From NCBI GenBank assembly GCA_021018815.1, contig JAITYX010000004.1, positions 5,769,501 to 5,833,500 of the forward strand: 64,000 nucleotides of DNA. Reading direction: 5' to 3'. The position numbers were made by a program, and so were the translations under genes. This document shows positions 1 to 11,620 of the stretch, one piece after another. This DNA comes from Talinum fruticosum (lineage: Eukaryota; Streptophyta; Magnoliopsida; Caryophyllales; Talinaceae). Position 1 is the stretch's first letter. The number at the start of each line of letters is the position of its first letter. Below the pieces are notes generated by a model. That model had not been told where the DNA came from and made no database searches. It saw only the letters and a list, made by a program, of their open reading frames with translations.

Positions 1-2350
1 ATAAAATAATAAAATATTTGATCTACGACAAACAATAGATCACCAAACAAATTATCCATTCTTATCAAAATAACTTTTATTATAATTTTTTTCAATAAAA
101 TTCATAATTCGTTATTGTAATAATAACAGTCTTTCTAAGATCCTGTTCGACAAAATGAATTGTTTAAGTAGTGAATAGTTGTTTGTGTAATCGATAACTC
201 GTTTAAGTAGGTGATAGTCGTTATATTTTAGCCGTTAGCGAGATAGTTGTTCAATTGAGCGGTTGAATAAATGTGTTCATTAAATTTAGTGGTTGAGTTA
301 ACTGATTATTATAACTTGACATAAAAGGATATAGATAATTTGCTAAAGATAAAACACTACTTTTAAATATGAAAAATTAATATTCTTAACTTTTCAGAAA
401 TACTATTTGAAATGTTATAAATTACTGCAAACGTTAGTTAAAACACTATCTTACCAAATACTAATCAAACACATTAAAAGTTACTCTAAATACTATTACC
501 GAACAGATAAATCAACCATTTCTATTAACTCAAATGCCTGTTACTATAATAGATTGTATACAAACAAAGATATATGGGCCATCTTAACCTGACCTTTTTT
601 AATCATAGGATCACTTGGGCTAGGTTCCATCAAGATAGGGCTCGCACCATTGATTTTGTGGGCCAAACGAAGCCCATCTTAGACTAAAGATACCAATTTG
701 AAGTGGCCCATGGATCAGTACTGAAAAACCACATGAACCAAGGTAAAAAGTGAAGAGGGGAAAGATTAGTCCCTTCATGACTTCACCCAACTATCCAGAT
801 CTAAATCTAAATTCATAATTCAGTATCCCATTGATGTAGGTGTGGTCCGATATAGTACTCTTATATTTGAAGTACATAATTGTAAAAAGGTAGATTTTGT
901 TAGACCTTATATTTAAAAACCGTGAATTGTCTGCTATTTCGTTGGAAAGGAACCGAAAGAACGTTTTAATAAGACATTTTATTTCAATCTACTGTATTCA
1001 AAACAATAGACTGTATAAAAAGTATTCAAGGAAGCAAGAACTTCACCAAACTACCCATCACTCAAAAAATAGAAACACTATTTAGTCTTGACTAAAATCA
1101 TTGCGTTTGCCTTCCTACTCAAGCAATATATAGTCTCAACTTTTAAGCTTTCAAATCTAAGCAAGGATACATTACGAAAGTATTATAAGGTGCACCATAA
1201 TGTTTCTTTTTTTTTTTTTTTTTTTAAAGAGACATATAATCTCCATTTTTGAAGTGCAAATCATGTAACCCATTGCACCTTTCTCTGAATGGTTATTACC
1301 GTTACATACTCTGAAATATTGAAACTAAAAAAATAGATGTTGAGACATATTCTTAGGAAGGTGTGTGTAGGTTTGGTGGTCCTGAAACTTGACTGGAGCT
1401 TTTGGTATTCTTAGGAAAGTGCAAAATGAGTCGGCTCATTTACCACAAAATATTAAAACGAGTCAATATTACCCGTCACATTTAGATGTCGTTTATGTTA
1501 CCTAGGAGAGAATTTGAAGCTAATATGAAAAGTGTAAAGGCAAAGATGTAAACTCTACCTATGTATGATAAGATATTATCCCAATATCAAGCAACAATGA
1601 AATTGTAGTGCAAATGTACTATTCTACCTCACAAGTCACACCATGTCCTTTGTGGCTAAGGGCTAATAAAGGGCCTTAAATAGGAAGTTGACATTTATTT
1701 TTCACATCTACCCTTGAGTCTCTTGGACAAATGGATAGTTCCCTCCTCGAGGTGTCATGTAATAGAACATTTTTTCCCTTTCTATTCATTTCATTTGTCT
1801 TTTCTTTCCTTGGTGAATGTTAGGGTTTAGACTTTTATAATAAGTTAAAACTTAAAATTATTGTATATTCATAATTAGGCAATCAACATCATGATATTTG
1901 ACCCTTTTAAGGCTTCTGCCTCCATTACCTTTTGTGAAGGGAATGATTTCACAACCACCTCCACCCAAAAAAAAAAATTAAAAAAATAAAATTACTGGTT
2001 CCATATCCGCTTTAGGGTGTTTGTTTTGACTGTTATAAATAACGGTTAATACTTAGAAATTACAAATGATCATTGGTTATTACAGTTAATGATTAGCATT
2101 TACCAATAGTTACGATTAGCGGTTATCGGTATTTACCAACAGTTATTAGTAACGTTAGTGATTATCAGCATATAACAATTGATGTATTTGATGATTAATG
2201 GTTAAAAATATTGTTATAAACTTTTCATAAATCTAAAATTAGAAGGTCCTACTTCAAATTAAAAAAATAATAAAAGGTCTAATGACGTGGCAGAATTTTA
2301 TTTGCCATAGTAAACAGTATCGAGGCTGTAGCGCACCGGAGGAAAAAGGA
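1..2350. other. AT-rich intergenic region
   Basis: No gene is supported here. Short open frames exist but have no recognisable motif, no splice context and AT-driven composition. The stretch holds a poly(T) run at about 1207-1225 and a TTATAA-rich MITE-like segment near 2010-2225, listed separately. The last few hundred bases should contain the promoter of the IQD gene. Confidence 0.6.
2010..2225. mobile_element. MITE-like AT-rich segment (weak)
   Basis: The segment opens with GTGTTTGTTTTGACTGTTATAA and continues with many copies of short blocks such as GGTTA, CAGTTA and TAGCGGTTAT. Similar composition and edge words occur near 6745-6860, 36865-37015 and 58175-58304. No clean terminal inverted repeat was found for this copy, so it may be a decayed relative rather than an intact element. 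Confidence 0.3.
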
Positions 2351-2364
2351 AATCCCGTGAGACA

Positions 2365-2371
2365 TATAAAT
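2365..2371 (+). promoter_or_regulatory. Candidate TATA box of the IQD gene
   Basis: TATAAAT lies about 390 bases before the IQD start codon. It is followed by a CT-rich leader (about 2420-2452) and a possible 5'UTR intron that begins near GGTATGATC at 2589. The distance fits a spliced leader but is not proof. Confidence 0.35.
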
Positions 2372-2419
2372 TCCCAACGGTGATACCGGGGTTCGTCAGT
2401 TACTGCCTCTACTTACCCA

Positions 2420-2490
2420 AATCTCTCCCTCTCTCCCTCCCTCTCTCTCTCCTGACAGAGCTCATCAGAATACATTGTCTCTCTTTCAGG
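2420..2490 (+). promoter_or_regulatory. CT-rich 5' leader tract (IQD gene)
   Basis: A run of CTCTCCCTC/CTCTCTCT precedes the IQD start on the sense strand. Comparable sense-strand pyrimidine tracts precede several other genes in the window. Such CT/GA tracts are typical of plant leaders and are potential targets of GAGA-binding BPC proteins; that role is inference. Confidence 0.4.
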
Positions 2491-2752
2491 CTTGAAATCA
2501 GCAGCTGATAAAAATGTGATAATAATCCCAGAAAATCCCCCCAAAAAAAAAAAACCAGCAGAGGAGGATTCAGTATCTTTTTTCACAAGGTATGATCACA
2601 TCCCATTAATAAATTAATCCGTATTTATTTACATTATGATCTTTACTATAATACTGAATCCGGGTTTACATTTTTGTTGTTTCTTTGAAGCTCTCAAGTC
2701 ACAGTTCTGGGCTTTCTGGGTTTCTTCAACTCCTTCTCTTTCTCTCTCTAAA

Positions 2753-5701
2753 ATGGGGAAGAAAGGATCAAGAAGTTGGTTTTCAACAGTGAAGAAGAAG
2801 GTTTTCAAATCATCCAAAGACTCATCAGAGAAAAAGGTAAACTTGCTTAGTGCCTTTTAGTTTAGTAGTACTGTATATCTCATCTTAATTGATCCTCCAT
2901 CATTATACTGATTATATTCTTAATCTTCCTGCATGGAAATTCATTTTTTTATCAGTATCATAGATAATTTTACAATTCTGCATCGGCCTCAATACTGTTT
3001 TGTTTTAGACGATAACAGCCTATTTCGGCCACAATGTGAACTTGGTAAAATGGTATATGTACATCCAGTATGTCTCATTTTAGTGAAAAAACCGTCTTTA
3101 CCAATTACTCGAGATAAGATAGAATATAATTTTCCTTATCTTGACTTGTATGTCAAGTTGCCCATTATTCATTTTATCCTGCATCTTTAACCTTTTTTTT
3201 TTTTTTCCTTTTTCCCTATCTAACTGCTATTGTTAGGTGGCCATTGATGAGCCCTTTTTGCGAGGGAACCATTTGTTCTTCTTTTTTGTTGCATGTTGTT
3301 GGCCTGGACCATGGCCAGTTATACTGACCACATTGATGCACATATGATGTGATAGATGGTCCCAAGTTTCACATGTTGCATTTCATGATCATCTTGTGGG
3401 ATTTCAATTTCAGATCCCCATCTTTCCAAGTTCCCAGAAATATGATCATTAAGTTACAGTAATTTGCTGATTAAGATCCCCATTTGAACACTAATCTTAA
3501 AAAATCAGCTAATTACAGAGGAATTCTGCTTTTCATGTTCTGTCTTTTTTTATTTTTACATTACAGAAAGAAGATCCTCATAAGGTAAATAATGATGCAC
3601 CAGAAGTAGTGTCAGTAGAACATTTTCCCACTGAGAGTTCGCCTGATTTCACTAACGATGAGGATAGCATCACAATGTCTCCTGTGAGGGATGATCGCAA
3701 TCACGCAATCGCCGTGGCTGCCGCCACAGCAGCAGCAGCAGAGGCTGCAGTGGCTGCAGCTCAGGCAGCTGCCAAGGTCGTTCGGTTGGCTGGCTATGGG
3801 CGGCAATCCAGGGAAGAAAGGGCAGCCACATTGATACAGTCTCATTATAGAGGATATTTGGTAAAATAACCCTTTCAACTCCACAAGCTTTTTTTTTGTT
3901 TTTGAAATCGAATATAAATTGTCAATTAACGGTTAATATATCGACTTCAAATATACAGATTGATCCATTTTAATTACACCAATGTAATCGTGTCTACTCA
4001 ATCTAATAACTAGAATCAATTCAATGTGAAAATTACCTTACCCTCTAATCAATATATTATAAGCATACCTTACATATGAATTAATTACCTAAAACTTGAT
4101 ATGACATGTTGGTAATATTTGAATAATTAAGAAATCAAAATCAACAACACACACCGACACGACAGATTAACACAAATAGCGACGCTTTAAAATGTATATG
4201 ATGGTGATGTGAATAATTATGTGTTTGTTGTTGGTTAAGGCTCGAAGGGCATTGCGTGCCTTAAAAGGCTTGGTGAGGCTCCAAGCCCTGGTGAGGGGCC
4301 ACAACGTCAGAAAGCAGGCTCAGATGACAATGAGATGTATGCAAGCCCTGGTCCGGGTCCAGGCTCGGGTCCGGGCCCGACGCCTCCAATTGGCTAGTGA
4401 AAAGCTCATTCACAGTCATGGCCGTCCAATTAATCATCATGTTGATGATTTTGATGATTATGGAGAGGGTGCAGGGAGGTATGGTACGCTGCAGGAGCAG
4501 CTGATCAGGGCAATAAGGAGCCCAGCTAAGAGTGGTGGTATGGATGGTGGGTTAGGGTCAGGGTCATGGTTGGGGTCAGGGTCAGGTTGGGATGGAAGGC
4601 GTCAGAGTTATGAGCAGATTAGGGAGAGCTCTCAGAGGAAGCATGATGCCGCTATGAGGCGCGAGCGTGCTTTGGCCTATGCTTATAATTTCCAGGTTCG
4701 TGGTTGGTTAATAACTCGAGCTCGGCCATACCTATGTTCAAGCATCAAGTGTCTAGACTCGAGAATGTTTTGAGAAATTTTACATGTTTTTGGTTTAAAA
4801 TGAAGGATCAGATGTCTGATACGGATTCATTGGTAACTTTGGTTATGTTTTTGCAGCAACAGCATGAGCAACAGAAATATGAGCTATTACAGTCGAATCC
4901 TGAGGCCATGTTTTCAGCCTATGCAAATGCAAACCCCCATGGGGATGGAACTGGCTAGAGCGGTGGATGGCTTCCCAACGCTTTCAAGCAGCAAACTCCG
5001 CACCCAATGGTAGCTCCTACCGGACTGCCACTAGCACCGATGATGCCTCGGAGAAGACTGTTGAAATGGACATGATCGAACCACCATATCCTGATGACAA
5101 CTTCATTCACAAGTGAGACCACTCTCTGTATTTAGTTGTCGTAAAATTTGAGTCATTTTTCAGGGAATTTGTGAGATATCATGCAAATGACCCTTTTCCC
5201 TTGTAGCATGACCTGGTGCTTCTCTTCGTAAGACAAGTTAATCAAACCTGAAACTTAAAACATGAATCTGATCCGAACATAACCCGATCCATTACAAACT
5301 GCACAACCATTTACCAGATATAGTGGTTTTTTGTGGTGACCAACAGGGAGAAGCCCAACAGCAGGCAGTCCAGCTTTGATGGCAATATACCAAGCTACAT
5401 GGCACCAACACAGTCAGCTCGGGCCAAGGTTCGGGCCCAAGGGCAGCCCAAACAATGGGGCCCTTCATTCTCACCTTCACCTTGGAACAACCCCTCTTTC
5501 TCAGCCAAGAAATCGCCTCTGGGGCCCACTGGTGGAGACTCATCCAGCTCAGGCGGTACGACGCCGTATCAGTACATCAGAAGCCCAAGCCCGAAAAGCA
5601 GTGGCAGTAAGGCCCAAACCCGAAAATCTGCGGGTTACAGCCCGGAATCCACAGCCAACACTAATCGGATCTTTAACCATGGTTGGCGAGGAGATAATTA
5701 A
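2753..5701 (+). CDS. IQ67-domain (IQD) calmodulin-binding protein
   Basis: IQD proteins are plant scaffolds that bind calmodulin through IQ motifs and usually associate with microtubules, membranes or the nucleus. Five exons fit: 2753-2836, 3567-3860, 4240-4695, 4857-5112 and 5347-5701, about 481 residues. The start [16 protein letters not shown] is the typical basic IQD N-terminus. An alanine-rich helix and [16 protein letters not shown] end exon 2. Exon 3 continues [15 protein letters not shown] with tandem IQ-like basic helices; the phase-0 intron inside the first IQ motif is a family hallmark. Exon 4 carries the conserved [10 protein letters not shown] motif and exon 5 has SRQSSFDG and [15 protein letters not shown] C-terminal (DUF4005-type) sequence. 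Reading exon 4 through needs one extra base in the C run at 4934-4938; without it translation stops just after PHGDGTG. With it, every downstream splice phase agrees. I cannot assign a numbered family member. Confidence 0.9.
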
Positions 5702-6744
5702 TTATGCCCTTTGATGTCTTTTAGTATCTTTTTTCAACTTCATTGGTGTTTATATTATTATCTTATCTTATTAATTACCTGCTGCTTTTTTTCTTAAAAG
5801 TCAACCTTCAAAAATAAATAATAATTTATTGATGCGTTATAACACGAAGGAATGGTAAGGAAAGATCATCTAGTATGAGTTTTTTAAAAATGACGATATG
5901 TGTAATAAAAATTATTGTGTATGTATAAAGGCATAATCAAACTCTTTTAGTGTTGTTTTTTGAAAGTATAAGTTAAATATTTGGTGTCTTTTAATGAAAT
6001 ATAATTAGGTTAAATATAAATTTTATTTCCTCTTTAATTTTCTCTTTTGGTGGTATTTAAAAGGTAGCATTTTTAGTACAAAATATATAAATTAATAATA
6101 ATGAGTTGATATGCTTTTTATTTGTACAAATATATGTAATTTCTAAAAGACAATCATATTTGTTATGTATTAAAGTTCAAAAATATATTTTAAAATGATT
6201 TATTTATATGGAGTATATAATTTTTCATTAAAATATCTTTATTCCATTTAACTTAATTTAATTTAATTATAATAATTGGTGGCAGCTAATGAGCCGTTGT
6301 CACAATTGCCAGCAAGCAAAGCCGAGGGCATATAATATTATGAAAACATTTTTTATAATGCCAATCATGAATCCATTTTTGGACCAATCAGTCGCGTACA
6401 CCTATACAAATGACGATTTTCTTGACCCTTGATTTAAGTCATTTAACAATAATATATTTATAAAATCCTCCTTTATTGGTCAAGTAACAGTGTTTATAAC
6501 TCGATAATATATAGTATAAATAAAATAAATACTCGTAGAAGTTGTGATACAATAATACGGTGATATGTTTATTGCATGTTGATCGTAATTGCGGAATTAT
6601 AAAGAGAAACATACCATTCACGACTTATGAATCTATTCGAATTGGTATGTATGTTAATATATATTTCTGTTTGTTGTTTATTCCAACTTATTTATGTTTT
6701 TTTTTTCGTTTCTACCCATTTCTGTTCGAATTTGTTGTAACAAC

Positions 6745-6860
6745 TCGGGGCTTGTTTAAATTAACGTTTATAAAAGTTTTTATAATCGTTTATAACCGCT
6801 TATAAACGATATAACATCTCATAACAGTTAGTTATAACAGCTTATCCACTATAACAATTA
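6745..6860. mobile_element. MITE-like AT-rich segment (weak)
   Basis: The segment is built of repeated CGTTTATAA, CGCTTATAA and CAGTTATAACAGC words and begins with GGGGCTTGTTTAAATTAA. It resembles the patches at 2010-2225 and 36865-37015. Element borders are unclear. Confidence 0.3.
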
Positions 6861-6873
6861 ATCATAAACTCAT

Positions 6874-6894
6874 ATAATAATAATAATAATAATA

Positions 6895-6930
<36 letters not shown>

Positions 6931-6955
6931 ATAATATTATTATTATTATTATTAT
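6874..6955. repeat. (TAA)n / (TTA)n palindromic microsatellite
   Basis: A TAA run passes directly into a TTA/ATT run and then back through ATAATATTATT. The two halves are self-complementary and could fold into a long AT hairpin. Confidence 0.9.
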
Positions 6956-7303
6956 GTCATTTTAGTTATAACAAGTATTTCTATTCATTTTTATCAGTCA
7001 TTTCGATCGGACGTATGCAGAATTTTATGGATGAAGGAAACTTGTTGGGCATGAGTGGGGCAACCCAGCTCATGATTAATGTTATGATATTAGCTTCCAG
7101 CTAAGGCTAATCTCGTCAAATTTCCCAATTATTGTTAATTCCCCATCACCCCCCTCTCTCTCTCTCTCTCAGCCCAAGTAACCTCTTTCTTTACCCCATC
7201 ATTGATGGATGGATCCTCCACTGCCTTCGCTGTCCATATTCTCATTCCTTGATTGCAAACCCTAGATTCCTTTCCCCTCCAAATTCACCCACCCCCTGCT
7301 AAC

Positions 7304-7306
<3 letters not shown>

Positions 7307-7353
<47 letters not shown>
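7307..7353 (+). repeat. (CT)n microsatellite in phytolongin leader
   Basis: About 23 uninterrupted CT units lie upstream of the phytolongin start, followed at about 7407-7430 by an opposite-sense GA run. The two runs are complementary and could pair in RNA or single-stranded DNA. The tract encodes LSLSLS in an open frame, which is an artefact of composition. Confidence 0.95.
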
Positions 7354-7355
<2 letters not shown>

Positions 7356-7685
7356 GAATTGCGAAGCCGCGGAGCCGGAAGAACAAGAAGACGGGGTTGG
7401 AGGGAGAGGGAGAGAGAGAGAGAGAGAGAGATGGAGGAAGTTTAGTTTATACGAATGTGGCCTACTTCTATCCTCTCAGGGGATGGAACATCGATTTCAT
7501 TCGTCAATTCATCTCCTTGATCGATACCCGGCGTAATTCCGATGTCTCCTTTTATGGGTATTTGATTCTGATAATCCCAACTTGATTTGGCTGAATATTT
7601 TTCTGGGTATCTATTTTTTATCGATTTGCTGCAGAGATTTCGATTCAATATTTTTTGGGGGTTACGGTATTGGATCGGATTCCCG

Positions 7686-8476
7686 ATGATTTCAGATCCG
7701 GATCTCCTCCGTTACGCCTGCATCGCCCACCGAGATCGTCACGACTCGCCGGACCCGACGATTCTGGCCGAGTTTAACGCGGCCGACTCGTCCCTCCAAG
7801 ACCGTGCCCACCAATGTCTCCAAGGAGCGCCACCCCACCACTCCGTTTTCTCCCACTCCTACCGCGGCCAAACATACACCTTTTATTCGAAAACCCCTTT
7901 ATCTTCTTCGGCATATTCGATTCCAATGTGCCCAAATCCGATCAATTTCAGCTATTGGGTCGGTTAAAGGAGGTCATTCATCACCTCCTTAGGGGCAACC
8001 CTAATAATCACAAATTCACCCCTTATTGCCTCCAAGGTGAACTCCACCCAATTTTCCACAAAGTGATGTCCGAGAGCTTTGATGTCAATTCCCTCCATTT
8101 GGGTTCGAATGGGGTTCATAGCATTGGCACCCCACCGGATGTATGTGGCCGGGTTTCAGGTCCGAGCAAAGGGCGGAAATTTTTGTCTATGCCATTGTTC
8201 TCGAATAAGTTGTGCGGGGAGGGCATGTCAGAGAGCAAAGAGTCTTTGGTGGATCGGAAGGCCGATTTATCGGATGTTGGAAGTGATGGAGATATTAAGA
8301 GCAGGGAATTGACCTACCAGAGTGGTGTGTGTTATGCTGATGGGGGTAAGCAAAGGGCGAAGAGGATTTGGAGGAGACATGTTTGGATTGTTTTGGCATT
8401 GGATTTGGCTGTTTGTTTGATCTTGTTTGGGATTTGGTTGTTTGTTTGCCGCGGGTTTGAATGCATTGAGAGGTAG
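7686..8476 (+). CDS. Phytolongin (longin-domain membrane protein)
   Basis: Phytolongins are plant proteins related to VAMP7-type R-SNAREs. They keep the N-terminal longin domain and C-terminal anchor but have a different middle domain instead of the SNARE motif, and act in endomembrane trafficking. This is one exon of about 263 residues. The start MISDPDLLRYACIA and TILAEFN open the longin fold, HSVFSHSYRGQTYTF and FENPFIFFGIFD continue it, then a variable middle region and a basic stretch RAKRIWRRH lead into one membrane helix (LALDLAVCLILFGIWLF) and a short tail. The longin domain is split between two frames at the T run 7881-7884; one more T joins YTF to LFENPF. No SNARE heptads are visible. 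I do not assign a Phyl1 or Phyl2 class. Confidence 0.88.
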
Positions 8477-8479
8477 TCC

Positions 8480-11400
8480 AATCCTTTGTGATCCAAATCA
8501 CCTGGTAAATCTGTCGATCATCATTGGATGTACATTGATATTCGTTTCAAGGTTGAATCTTGTGAAGAATGATCAAGGGATCCTTCATGTTTTTTGAGCT
8601 CTTCAGTCTGGTTGCTTCAGTGCTTTCAGGGGTAAATCTTCGTAGGAGCCCTTGTTTTAGAATGCTGATGTGCAAGCTAGACAGTTGAGCTTTTGGTTAA
8701 TCAGCCCTTGATTGATCAGTTTGTCTTTGTAATTCTTTGAACTGTGTATACCAGGATTGTGCAGGCTCTATTTAATGAAATATGATTTTGTCAGTCTTCT
8801 ATCTATATGTGTCACTTGTCTTTGTATTGGTTAGATGTTTGGAAGTTGAACCCATTTGGGTTATGTTTGAATGACCTGAGCACTTCTTTGGTAAACTCTA
8901 CCTAGTTTTGCTGCTGTTTTACCAGTGACTTCATTGTTTATGTACTTCACAACTGCAGCGCAGAAGTTTGTCCCTAATTTAGGGGTAAGACTGTTAAACG
9001 TCTACACTTGCATCCACCCGGCCTCCCCTCAAAAGAAAGTATCCATTTTGGTGGACTTCCAAGTTATGGATTTGGATTTAGATATACATCTTGCTACCAT
9101 AATGAATCTCACTCACACAACTGTCATAGTTAGATATTATACACCATATTGTGGTTCTTATACCCATAGTGCTACATAGCTATGCTGATCTTGGATTTCA
9201 TACGAGTTGGCTTCGATGAAATTTAAATATTTGCAGTCTTACCCCTATATATAGAGACTAGGTAAATTGTTTATGAGACATCCAACGTAGGTTCTGATAC
9301 TACTGTGACACGCCCATGTCGAATCTTCTGAGAACAGCTAAGTTTAAATATAACCACACCTTGCTTGTTGGCGAAGACGTTCCCTGGCAAAGACTTCCTT
9401 GTAACGATAACAATAACCAACAATATTTTCAAGTTTCTGCTAATTTATTCCGGACAGCCTAGCCCAGCTACTATCTTTGATAAATAGGACAGCTCAAAAT
9501 ACACATTGCACTTCAAAGATACCAGTTTAACATCCTTATCACGAATACCGACTTTGTAACTTGTAAGGTACACTACCCACCTAGGATTTTCTTACTTTGT
9601 AACTTGTAAGGTACACTTACCACCTAGGATTTTCTTAAGCCTCAAGAATGTCTACGACCAGTTATCCACTCTTAAATGCGCGACAAAACTCCCTGGAGGC
9701 ACCACAAAAAAATCGCTCGGTTAACTTTAATTGGGAAACTGCTTGTCTGCTTGTTAGAACTGTACATGAATTTCCGCAAAATTTACTAATCAAACTGGGG
9801 CAGAACAACAATGTCAATTGTACTAAAAACATTCAATTATCGATCTTCATAGTATCTATTTTGGACTTACATGGAGACAGGGATATGATCAACTTTATTA
9901 AGCAACAGAAACTAACTGCGGGTGAGTTTTTGTTCCCTGCACCATGATGATTCTCATCTTTCTAGTCATCGAAATAACCCTTGTGGCACTGGCACCTATG
10001 GCTAGGTGAAAAACTCGTGCTACTATTCTCTGTTTGAGCAGAGATCTCCACCCACAGGGCTAGCTACCCGAAATATGGATTGGTGTTTGTGTTCATGTGC
10101 CTGCGATGCACTTGCTTTTTCTTATAGGATATCTATCTTGAGCGAAACTCGGACATGTTACAGTTTAAGCTACTTTTATGTACTGAACTTGGATTGCAGT
10201 GTCACCATGCAAAGATGTATAGGAGCTCAAAATCTACATAAAGGAAACACCAGTGCATCCAAAAATAACTTCCATTCTGCTTCTGAATGCAAGCACAAAG
10301 AGCACCTTAGCATCAGTCTCGGAGGAAAGTTGACAAGAATGCATTTGAAATTGACCACACTTACAGAAGATATCCATTCGGAAGTGTAGAAGAAAAGTAT
10401 CATTCATGGCCAAAATCAAGTTCTTCAAGTGTTATATATCCTTGTGGTACAGACTAACCTTTCTGTCCTCTTGTGAAGCTTTTCCAGTCAGTTCACCTGA
10501 ATAGCAGTACAGCAACTGTGAAGTTGAATCACATATTGTGCAGGTTTCATTAACAATAAGTGAATCAAACTGCAAAAAATCATCTAAAACCAATCTGTTA
10601 TCCTTGTCCAAGGCTCTCCGAGCACAAAGGGCAAAGTTTTCTTCTTAATTAGCCAAAGTAGACGCGCCTTTAAGAGTACAGAATAAACTCCAGGCTGACA
10701 GCTAATTAATTGAACAGGAGCTCTGCACCAAAAACTTGTCGAAAGATCGAAACCTTATGGACTGTGCTACCATGGGAAAGCACTGTTCAAATGTCCAGAA
10801 CAGCCAACAACATAATGTCAATATCACCAACAAAGAGATCGTTCCAACTTGACATCAAAAAGTGTAGATTTAGTTTAATTTCGATCTTGTTATGAGTAAT
10901 GACAATGGAAATGATAAGGTTTTCCGCTTCACATCCACATCAACAGCAAATGCATTCAGAATTGCAGCTAAGCACAGGATCTTCCATCAACCAGATAGCT
11001 AGGAAGAATATGCACTATGATGCTACTTGTATTTGTACCATTTGTAGAATATATACGAAACTAAAGAGCAAACCAAGAATCTCTCAGTTCATCCTTGATC
11101 GGCCATAATAAGAAGACGGAATGATCTTCAAATTAATATTATTATTATAGCTTTTGAATAAATATTTTATATAATTACTATTATTTAGTACTAATTTTTA
11201 AGAGCTATTTTCTTTGGAAAAATGAGATGGATAGAATTTGATTAGTTGTCTTTTCTCCTCCTAATTTGTGGGTGGCTTTGCACCAAATCAAAGCAAAGGG
11301 CCCCATTAAGAGAAACAAATAATCAAACTTTGACCCACCGGCCCATCCAATACACACACTCAATTTTTCCTTCTCTTTTTTATTTGTTTTTTCTCCCTAT

Positions 11401-11610
11401 TAATTTTTTTATATATATTTTCCATTCTCTTTTTCATGGAATATTTTCTTTTTTATTTTGATAAAGCTCCCCGCCCACCCAACATGCATATATATATATT
11501 CATCGCTGGCTCATTACACGCCTCTCTCTCACTTTCTCCTCGTTTCTTCTCTCTCTCTTTCTTTCTCTTCTCTAGATATTCTCCCTTCTCCCTCTCTCTA
11601 GAATTTGACA
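8480..11610. other. Intergenic region, no gene recognised
   Basis: The first 300-400 bases are probably the phytolongin 3'UTR. The rest holds a few open frames of 60-127 codons (for example 9648-9947 and 10006-10389) with no family signature, no signal or membrane segment and no clear splice partners. A 43-bp direct duplication is listed separately. CT-rich sequence near 11520-11600 is the leader of the hydrolase gene. Confidence 0.5.
9551..9636. repeat. 43-bp tandem duplication (2 copies)
   Basis: ACTTTGTAACTTGTAAGGTA begins at 9551 and again at 9594, and each copy ends in CACCTAGGATTTTCTT. The copies differ at two adjacent positions (CTACCC versus CTTACC), so the duplication is recent. Confidence 0.9.
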
Positions 11611-11620
11611 AGCCCAAACG

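Larger units (their letters stand above)
5710..7250. other. AT-rich intergenic region
   Basis: IQD 3' flank and phytolongin promoter. No gene is supported. It contains a TTATAA-rich MITE-like patch (about 6745-6860), a (TAA)n/(TTA)n palindromic microsatellite and CT-rich sequence before the next gene. Confidence 0.6.

Noticed and set aside
407..1085. Open frames of about 60 codons in the first kilobase
   Set aside because: AT-driven chance frames without motifs, splice partners or codon bias.
4857..5112. Programmed -1/+1 ribosomal frameshifting as the cause of the frame breaks
   Set aside because: Eight unrelated genes would each need a different slippery site, and no pseudoknot or heptamer pattern is shared. 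Homopolymer error is simpler.
7253..7648. Open frames encoding LSLSLS or ERERER runs near the phytolongin leader
   Set aside because: They translate the CT/GA microsatellites and overlap the gene leader. The same holds for frames at 32538-32920 and 34284-34472.
8925..11108. Several unrecognised frames of 60-127 codons
   Set aside because: No conserved motif, no plausible splice joins, and the longest have scattered composition unlike the neighbouring genes.
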